This document shows, piece after piece, positions 56,790-64,000 of a DNA stretch of 64,000 nt. Made by a program: the position numbers and the translations under genes. The notes below the pieces were generated by a model, which did no database searches, was not told the DNA's origin, and saw nothing but the letters and a program-made list of their open reading frames with translations. How positions within the stretch are numbered: position 1 is the first letter of the stretch; each line of letters begins with the position of its first letter. This DNA comes from Mesorhabditis belari. Lineage: Eukaryota; Nematoda; Chromadorea; Rhabditida; Rhabditidae. The DNA is taken from positions 1-64,000 of the forward strand of contig CAUEEP010000244.1 of the NCBI GenBank assembly GCA_958450365.1, written 5' to 3'.

Positions 56790-58220
56790 TTAAGCGGTTT
56801 GGCAGTATCCGCAAGATTTTCGGCATTTCGCCATTCGTTGTGCGTCCGTGTAGTTGGGATCGGTGCAATAGCCGTTTCCCTTGTAAATCGGGCAACTAAA
56901 TGAACAATTTATTAGGGAGAAAATTATCCACGGCACTTTGGATCCACATCATTGCAAGGAGGGTTTGGGCTTGTGCAATATCCACAAGTCGCACGACATT
57001 TCGCGATTTTTTGAGTCACCGTGTAGTTGGTGTCATCGCAGTAGCCATTCTTTGCATAGATTGCACAACTGAAATGAGTTATTAAACTTTTTGACTAAAA
57101 TTTTTTGAACTCAAATGAGCCAGGACTTGATAAAACTTGATAGAAGCTTTGATCTAGTCAAAGCTGATTTCGAAACGACTATTGTCGTTATCATTTCAAA
57201 CTCACTCACTTAACATCAACATCCACACATCCTCCACACATCTTACACGTTGCTGCGCAATAGTTCAACTTGAAATCGTAGGTGTAGAGAGGAGACGAGC
57301 ACCATTTGTTCTCCAAGTAAAGCTGACAACTAAATTGGAGATCGATCAACTATTTTGGTTCAAATCAAATCAAATAACACCAAAATGCATCGATTTTGTT
57401 TTAATCGACAAATGTCTGACCAAGCTCATATCAAGAGGAGCTGCCTTGGAATTTAGAAATGAAAATTCAAAGCACTGTAAAGTAGACTTGCAACAAAATT
57501 ATCTATCGGTCCCTTTTTTGCCTTTGACAATTTAAGCTTTTTCGTGTTTTTCTCAGCACCAACCCTTCGATTTCGACTATATTGACTATCATTCGATGTA
57601 GAATAAAATTGCGCGTCGAACTATCCCAAAATTAACTCAAAACATAATACCCACACAAAGCTGTTGGCTAAAAACCTAAACCCCGCTCATTATGGGTGGG
57701 ACTTAAACTTTTGCCTCAAAATTTAGCGTCAATATTAGATTTTGAGACAATTTTGGTATCATTCGACGCGCAATTTTATTCTGCATTGAACGGTAGCTGA
57801 GAAAAACACGATAAACCTTAAATTGCCAACGGCAAGAAGGGACCGACAGATGTTTTCGTTACAAATCTACCGTAAAGTCCGATTTTCAGGATCAAACCCT
57901 TGCTGTTAAAAAATAGGCCAAGACTGCCAACCACTTATCTAAGTGTTTGAACAAAAACTGAATAACGATCTTTAAATGGAAATTAAGGATTTTGAGCAAA
58001 TCAGCAAACCAAGTTTGAGATGGCTTTTGAGTTGGTAACTTTAAAATAAATTAAAAGCTATTCCATTTCCTATTGCCATTTTGATCAAAACTTACTTTCG
58101 GTCATAATCGATGCATGTTGTCTAAACATAAAAATCAGCTCAATCATAGAATTTACGACTCACCGGTGTGGCAGCAAAAGCTGTAGACACCAGAGCTGCC
58201 GAAATGATTAGAGAAAGCAT
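56790..58220 (-). CDS. Secreted protein with three ShKT domains
   Basis: Minus-strand exons 58164-58220, 58096-58121, 57210-57329, 56937-57068 and 56790-56895; 146 residues. Exon 1 is a signal peptide ending near AFAATP. Each of the next long exons holds one six-Cys ShK-type unit: CQLYLENKWC...CAATCKMC, CAIYAKNGYC...CRATCGYC and CPIYKGNGYC...CRKSCGYC. All domain borders coincide with phase-2 introns, so single-exon domain duplication is evident. ShKT domains in nematodes occur in secreted proteins and ectodomains. The name comes from an anemone channel blocker; no toxic function is implied. The Lys-Tyr pair of channel-blocking members is not evident in any unit. The exon-4 donor (AA/GTGCCG) is weak but keeps frame. 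Confidence 0.85.
57501..57854. mobile_element. Palindromic MITE in ShKT gene intron
   Basis: ATCTATCGGTCCCTTTTTTG at the left is mirrored at the right. The arms share CAATTTAAG, CGTGTTTTTCTCAGC and GAATAAAATTGCGCGTCGAA, about 120 bp each, with a loop of about 110 bp. No coding sequence. Confidence 0.82.
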
Positions 58221-59088
58221 CACTTTGGTCTATCAAATGATTTTGAAGGCCTATGACGAGGATTTTTCTCGAAAGTGACCAAAAGTTATCCAATTTCATA
58301 TATAAAGTGTCTCACAAATTCCACTCACAGCTCGTTAAACAAAAGGTTTCGCGATTCTCGCCCGCTGACCTGTGGATTTTCGCGCCTTTGCAGTTTCACC
58401 TATTGACGCCCGCGCATTTTAAAGGTCTTGCAGATTTAGTAATTAAATTATTGACCAATGAAATTTCAGTGCCACTTTGTGTCCTCTGGATGACTTTTAG
58501 GCATTGGTCATTTGGAGAGAACTGAAGTTGAACTTAAAAAGAATTGCAAAAACTGACGTAAACTTTAAACTGCTGTGTGAATTTCGTTTTTGAGGCCAAA
58601 TTCAAGCTAGCGCAGCACAAAAAGGTGGTAAAACTTCTATTAAAAGAAAGTTAAGAAACTTAAGCTGATGTTAAAAGAAAGAAGTTATTCATTTGGAAAT
58701 CTTTAAAATCAAATAAAATCAAAGCTGTATTTCGGTCGGTTTAAGTGCTTTTGAACGATTTACCTGTTTATAAACAGATGATTACAAATTTAAAATTCTA
58801 AAACTCATCTGCCCAAACCATTCGATTCAACGATTCACTTACCGTAAATACTGTAATTGGACCCCACCCCTCTAATAGTACCCCCCCCTCTAATAGTACC
58901 CCACCCTAGAGGGGGGAGGGAAAAAATAATACCCCACCCCTCTAATAGTACCCCACCCCTCTAATAGTACCCCACCCCCACCTAACGCGTAATTACAAAC
59001 AACGCTTTTAAAGCGGAAAATTTTCATGTATTTTCAGAAATCGTTTGTATTTTTAATTTTATCCCATAAATTTGTTGTTTTTAAATTT

Positions 59089-59272
59089 GGGCTGGCTACT
59101 TTGCGCCAAATTTTTTGCACAGCTTGCCATAACTTTCTTCTAAGTGGGCCAAGCTTTATGATTGTAGATCTCAACAAGTGCAATAAAGTAACACCAAAAT
59201 CATAAAGATTGGCCCACTTAGCAGAAAGCTATGGCGAGTTGCGCAAAGAATTTGGCGCAGAGTAACCACCCC
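59089..59272. repeat. Palindrome nested in the pogo-like element
   Basis: Two ~75-bp arms sharing GCGCCAAATT, TTTGC, GCCATA, TTTCT and AAGTGGGCCAA meet at CTTTATGATT. It sits directly upstream of the transposase start, so it may be a small MITE that landed in the transposon or part of its regulatory region. The arm ends contain the same GCGCCAAAT word as the MITE at 20122. Confidence 0.82.
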
Positions 59273-59309
59273 CGCCTTTTATTACTTTATTAATTTTATT
59301 TTTTCAGAT

Positions 59310-60953
59310 ATGAATCTCGATGGAAGATCGCTCGATGGATTTGAGGAATATCGGGCTCGTTGCGAATACGAAGAACACAGGGAATTCTTCAAAGAACCGC
59401 GTGATGAACGAGCCGAGCAAGATGCCAATGGGAGCTCGGTCAACGCTGAAGTTGAAGGATCTTCAAGTGAGTCGGATGAGCTACCTACAAAGAAAAAGAA
59501 AAAGGCGATTGATGTGAAAACGAAATTGGCTGTGGCAAAGATGGGCAATGATGTTTCGATCAAAGCAGCCGCTGCATTCTATAACATTGATCGAAAATGT
59601 GTTCGTTCCTACATCAAACAACAAATCGAGCTTGAGAACGTCCATGGAAGACGCAAGAGACTCAATGGAGCCGGACGCCACTTGAACTCGGACGAGATTG
59701 ATATCGGTTTGGCTGAATGGATACGGGATCGTCGAGCCGAGAAGAAACGAGTGACACGCCGGATTATCTGGAATGAAGCGGCCAATCGATTCGAAAAAGC
59801 TGAAATCTCTTTCAAAAGAAGTCATGGCTGGATGGAGTCGTTCTTGAGGCGCCACCAACTTTCTTTGAGGGCACCAACAACAACTTGTCAAAAGCTGCCA
59901 AGCGAATTTGAGAAGGCCATCGTCGAGCACATTCTGAGGCTGAACAAGACAATCAAAGAAGGCGATTACAAGCACATTGTTGCTTGCGATGAGACGGCGG
60001 TTTGGCTGGATGCTTCGACGAGCAAGTGCATCGAAGCGATTGGAGCCAAAGAAGTTGGTGTTCTCACCCGCGGCTACGAGAAAATGAATATATCCGTGAT
60101 GCTCACTGCTCGTTCCGATGGGAAAAAGTTGCGCCCTTTTGTCGTGATGCCTCGAAAAACGATGGACAAAAAAATCGAGACAAAGTTTCAATCAAAGTTA
60201 TTGCTCTGTTGGAAAGAGAAAAAAAACAAGTGCTTCGATAATGGAATCACGGCGGAATACTTGCAACGCTCTTTCGGTAGACTTGGATTCTTCAATAAAA
60301 AGGAACGATCACTCCTTGTTTGGGATCAACACCCTGCCCACAAAAGTGAATCGACAAAGGAATGTCTAGAGAAGTTAAAGATGGATTGTGTCTATGTTCC
60401 CGGTGGCACGACAAAATATCTTCAGCCAGCCGACGTTTCATGGAATGCCCCATTCAAGGCCTACATTCGCCAGCAATACGAGGATTGGATCTTGATATCG
60501 GCTCCCGATTTGACGCGATCACGAAAAGACGGCACCGGCGGCGGGAACCCCAAGTCTCCATCAATGGAAATCTACTTGGGTTGGATCCTGGAAGCGTGGG
60601 GGCGAATTACCGAAGACATGATTCGAAAATCATTCAAGGCTTGTGGGATCGGCATTGCCTTAAATGGAGATGAAGATGATTTGATTAATTGTTTCAAGCC
60701 GGATGGACCGATTCCTTCAGGATTGCAGGTTCGATTTATTAATTTATTTATCTTTGTAATTATCGATTTAATCGATTCAATTATCTTTAATCTATTGTAC
60801 TTACAGGCGATGAGAAATGCTCGGACAGAGACGGAAATCGAGGACCTCTTGGAGCCGCTCGCATCGACGGGATTTCAAGGACATCGAGGAATTGATGATC
60901 AAGAAAATGATGAATTCATTGATTCGGATGTTTCTATTGATTTTGCTTGTTAG
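59310..60953 (+). CDS. Pogo-like (CENP-B/DDE_1) transposase
   Basis: An open frame of 547 codons; about 521 residues if the 78-base GT-AG intron at 60729-60806 is removed. The intron has no stop and a length divisible by three, so both spliced and unspliced forms are translatable. The N-terminus is acidic with KKKKKA, then a helix-turn-helix block (FYNIDRKCVRSYIKQQIE) and a second DNA-binding HTH of CENP-B type (RIIWNEAANRF, HGWMESFLRRH). DDE core: Asp227 (VACDETAVWLD), Asp339 (LVWDQHPAHKS) and Asp375 (YLQPADVSWNAPFKAY), with 35 residues between the last two. An acidic tail follows. All three catalytic residues are present. A TTTTTTCAG just before the ATG suggests a spliced 5' UTR. A domesticated host gene is unlikely given the perfect terminal repeats. 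Confidence 0.93.
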   Translation: MNLDGRSLDGFEEYRARCEYEEHREFFKEPRDERAEQDANGSSVNAEVEGSSSESDELPTKKKKKAIDVKTKLAVAKMGNDVSIKAAAAFYNIDRKCVRSYIKQQIELENVHGRRKRLNGAGRHLNSDEIDIGLAEWIRDRRAEKKRVTRRIIWNEAANRFEKAEISFKRSHGWMESFLRRHQLSLRAPTTTCQKLPSEFEKAIVEHILRLNKTIKEGDYKHIVACDETAVWLDASTSKCIEAIGAKEVGVLTRGYEKMNISVMLTARSDGKKLRPFVVMPRKTMDKKIETKFQSKLLLCWKEKKNKCFDNGITAEYLQRSFGRLGFFNKKERSLLVWDQHPAHKSESTKECLEKLKMDCVYVPGGTTKYLQPADVSWNAPFKAYIRQQYEDWILISAPDLTRSRKDGTGGGNPKSPSMEIYLGWILEAWGRITEDMIRKSFKACGIGIALNGDEDDLINCFKPDGPIPSGLQVRFINLFIFVIIDLIDSIIFNLLYLQAMRNARTETEIEDLLEPLASTGFQGHRGIDDQENDEFIDSDVSIDFAC

Positions 60954-61339
60954 TTGTTTTTGTTTTTTTGCTGTTAAATTTCCAAATGGTTAAAACCAAT
61001 AAAAACTAAAGAAAAAGTTTGCTATTGAACAAATTATTTTAATGTATCCTGATTTGGTAACTTGAATAGTGGTGTAAAATAGTAACCCACCCTCTAATAG
61101 TGCCCCACCCTCTAATAGTACCCCACCCTAGAGGGGGAGGGAAAAAATAGTACCCCATGGGGTCCAATTACAGTATTTACGGTAGCTTAACCAGTCAAAA
61201 GATCGTTCCCCAACAGATCATGAAACCAAAACCATCAAACCATTTTCATTTTGCGCTGCTTTTCAAATTCAAAATTTAAAATCCATTCAGAAGCAATATT
61301 TATTTACAGCTTTCAAGATTTTGCTATCTTGATCCAAAT

Positions 61340-64000
61340 TTATTCCCGACGATCCCGATCCTCATCTTCATCGCTATCCTCGTCACTGTCATAGTATTTA
61401 TCATTACCTAAAACAAGTGTTGGCAATCTTTTAGTTAAACAACTCACCCATGACATCATATCCTTGATGTCTGTTCTTATAGTTATCTTCACCAAATCCA
61501 CGTCCCATTCCTCCAAAACCATGTCTGTAATGATCCATAAAACCATAAGGTGGCATCATCATTGGAGGGTAGCCAGGATAACCGAATTCATGCATTCCAG
61601 GGTCTGAAAATGTTAATCAACCATTCTTGAAATTAGGTAAGCATTTGTCTACAGCTTGTTTTACCGTATAAGTTTAAAAAAAGAAGCTTTGCCATAAAGA
61701 TGGCTTTAGAAAAGATGCTAACAATTTCCTGTAGCAAAAATGATCTCAAAAATCAAGTTGGATATTGCAAGAACAGAAATGATTCTGATTGCATCTAGTT
61801 TTTTTACAGGCTAAACGATGGTTTAATAGTTGACCAAAGTTTAGTTTTATGCTGTGTTCGATTTGGATTGAATTCAAATCGGACATCCGATTTGGATTGA
61901 AAGCGCTACAATAACGTGTTTTTATTGTTACCTTGAGTGTTTCTTAGTTTTTATAAAAAATTTTGCACAAGGAGAGAGTAGAATAGCATTAATGAACACT
62001 TATAGACCCTTTAATGAGCAAGTTATACCTAGTTTTCAAGATTTTCTGCGTATTTTGGAGCGGGGAAGCGCTTGAAATGATTCATTTTACTTTTTTGTGC
62101 TCCAGTTGGCCTATATGCCGTAAAAATCACGAAAAATGACAAAAAAAACTTAAATCAAAAGGATTCTAATGAAAATTTACGAACTGCCAAACTGACTAAT
62201 GCCAAATCGGGCACAACATATATATTTTCCAATATTAAAAACTTACAACGCATCATGCCGTAATCTTCGTAATCGTCAAAGCGCCCGTGTCCGTGACCGT
62301 GACCGTGACCGAGATTTGTTTTTGCTTTGTGTGTTCGAGTTTGCCCAGCAGCGAGTGTTGTGACTTCAGCGCTGTCATCTGGCTTGGCGGTAGCTAAACA
62401 GGCAAAGTTTATGTGATTAAAAACTTTTAAATCCTTTGAACAATGAAAAGTCTTTGGCTTGATTTAACGTCTTTGACTAGAAAAGTTGGAAGTGGGTTGG
62501 AACTTACTTGTTGCTCCAATCTTCACGTCCGGCTCATCGAGATGTCCACCAATATTTTCCTCACTGCCTAAATTGGAGTTTGAACTTGTTTTAAAGTTTG
62601 TGAGCTTACCAATCAACCCTTGACCAGATTGTACGTTTGGACCTTTGTGACCATCTGAAATTTGATTATTTTGAATATATTATTATTCAAAACAAAGCCC
62701 ATTTAAAAAAGCTATTTTACATTTTCTTTTTGTAGAGTAGTTTATATTTAAAAAATATCTTTCGAATTATTTTATTAAGCAATTTTCAAAGCTTGTTATG
62801 TGGCTTCATCAAAGAATTTTTGGCTCTAGGCTGAAAGTTGGGTATTTTGAATGAAAGCCTATTATTTAAAGGTTCATAACTTTGTCCAGATTATTCGTAA
62901 CTATTTATATTGTTGTATAGAGGATACTTCAGGCTTTGGAATGATAGTAAATCCAGTTTGATTGGACGAATCAATCCAGAGAAAATCAAGAGGCATTCCA
63001 AAAGTCAAGTAATATCACTGTATAAAGTGACCGAGAGCTGTGCTTTTTGCGGCCGCGTAATCGCTCACGACCTGGCAAACCCCTTCGGTGTAAGGGGCTT
63101 TTATTTTGGAATCTGGAAAGCGTTAAACGACGGAACGGGTTTTTGAGAGTCACTATGCCCAAATTTTTGGAATTTTGGAATTTTTACCTCAAATTTGGCT
63201 GTATTTATAGACAAATTTCTTTCCCTGGTGGATTATTCTGTTGCTTCAAAAAGAGATAAACTGAAGTGAGAGATTGATCCAATACAATCAACCCTATTTG
63301 GTTCATTTGAAAACCTGAAGTGTCCTTGTTAAACTAGGCATATAAAAGTTAACAACAATATGATCTCTAGATAAATCTTTGAACTTTCGAAGCTTTCCTG
63401 GGATCAAAACGGAACAAAGTAGTAGTGGAACTAAGTTCATTGCTTATTTTATGTGCTTTTTTAAGCCTAAGACAAAACATTCAATTGAACTAACCCATCA
63501 CACCCAATCCAGACGTTTCATCCTCACCCGATGCCGAGCCAAAGCTTTTGTGGTTATCTGAAAACCTCTAAAAATAGATACTTCAAAAATTTGCCTGCTA
63601 CTAGTCAAATTCGAAGAGTGACTATTGAGAAAGGGCAAAAATGCCTTTTCTTTTCAGAGAAAACCGGTTTCCCGATCTCTCGTGAAAGGTCATTTTTATT
63701 TATCTCTCACAAAACACATGTCCCTTATTTAGAAATAAACACCTAACAATTAAAAATAATAGAGTTTTTTAAACGTTAGAGTTAAAAATTTACCCATGAC
63801 TCCTCCACCAATTGGAGAAATCGTTGTTTGATCATTCGGAATGGCTTGTCTTTGCTCGATCCCACTTCTCACTAGACTTGCCGGTGGTTTATCTAAAAAG
63901 TTAGCCTATTTAGATAAAATTCTTGGGAAAATAGTTCTTAGTGTACTTGTAACCTCAAAGATTTACCACTAGCTTTTAAAAAATCACGTTTTACAAGGTT
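61340..64000 (-). CDS. His/Gly/Asp-rich low-complexity protein, 5' end outside window
   Basis: Minus-strand exons 63967-64000 (partial), 63794-63892, 62610-62654, 62508-62567, 62247-62393, 61448-61603 and 61340-61407 join in phase; at least 202 residues. Visible order: SGIEQRQAIPNDQ, GHKGPNVQSGQG, TTLAAGQTRTHKAK, a GHGHGHGHG run, DDYEDYGMM, a Pro/Met/Tyr/Gly stretch (PGYPPMMMPPYGF) and an acidic tail (DSDEDSDEDEDRDRRE) to the stop. No domain recognised. His-Gly and acidic runs suggest metal binding or a disordered extracellular or matrix protein (inference). The large intron 62655-63793 contains a dispersed repeat copy. Confidence 0.78.
63027..63370 (+). repeat. Dispersed repeat, copy 2, in intron
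   Basis: Counterpart of 13740-13990: TTCATTTGAAAACCTGAAGTG, CATATAAAAGTTAACAACAA and GATCTCTAG occur in the same order (first phrase shortened). Open frames across it are not supported. Confidence 0.5.

Larger units (their letters stand above)
58842..61182 (+). mobile_element. Complete pogo-like DD35D transposon
   Basis: 2341 bp. The 25-bp terminal inverted repeats are perfect, starting CCGTAAATACTGTAATTGG, between TA duplications at 58840-58841 and 61183-61184. Subterminal arrays of a CCCCACCCTCTAATAGTA-like unit occur at both ends in the same direct orientation, each with a GGGTGGGG/CCCTCCCC-type hairpin word. It encodes one intact transposase and contains a nested palindrome (59089-59272). 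Perfect tips and an open gene suggest recent activity. Confidence 0.93.

Noticed and set aside
59481..60191. 236-codon minus-strand frame
   Set aside because: Shadow of the pogo-like transposase on the plus strand.

Overview
This is a nuclear genome window from a nematode, most likely a rhabditid that is not C. elegans (inference). Genes are split into short exons with GT...TTTCAG/TTTTAG introns, and the DNA is AT-rich. The gene content is typically nematode: ShK-domain (ShKT) secreted proteins, C-type lectin and VWA/Thr-rich relics, expanded serpentine receptors, and mariner, Tc3-like and pogo-like transposons. Exons below were joined by hand, using splice signals and phase consistency; every well-supported model sums to a whole number of codons.

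Layout. 0.3-3.2 kb: a decayed C-type lectin gene (minus) and a decayed mariner. 3.9-19 kb: a long stretch with no convincing gene, only fold-back elements and MITEs. 19.1-24.4 kb: an 11-exon rhodopsin-class neuropeptide-type GPCR (plus). 26.3-27.6 kb: a zinc-finger-like gene (minus). 28.3-36.1 kb: two tandem paralogous nematode 7TM receptors (plus). 36.3-38.1 kb: a broken Thr/Ser-rich plus VWA gene (minus). 38.2-42.7 kb: an inverted duplication followed by a protein kinase whose last exon encodes a complete profilin domain. 43.5-45.2 kb: small minus-strand genes, with tRNA-Ser(GCT) in an intron of one. 46.4-50.6 kb: two paralogous Cys-rich secreted proteins, separated by a dead Tc3-like element and a second tRNA-Ser(GCT). 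53.2-56 kb: a gene of unknown function with a structurally complete mariner in an intron. 56.8-58.2 kb: a secreted protein with three ShKT domains (minus). 58.8-61.2 kb: a complete pogo-like DD35D transposon. 61.3-64 kb: the 3' part of a low-complexity His/Gly/Asp-rich gene (minus) that runs off the window.

The most striking object is the kinase-profilin gene (39648-42682). The profilin domain has no start codon of its own and lies in the same exon and frame as the tail after the kinase. It can therefore only be made as a fusion linking a PEK-like kinase to an actin/poly-proline binding module. Its promoter and first ~47 coding bases are duplicated in inverted orientation 1.1 kb upstream.

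Mobile DNA shapes the rest. A MITE family with mariner-like ends occurs four or five times, mostly inside introns; several other palindromic elements also sit in introns. The two receptors and the two Cys-rich genes are clear local duplications whose exon lengths are conserved while their introns filled with transposons.
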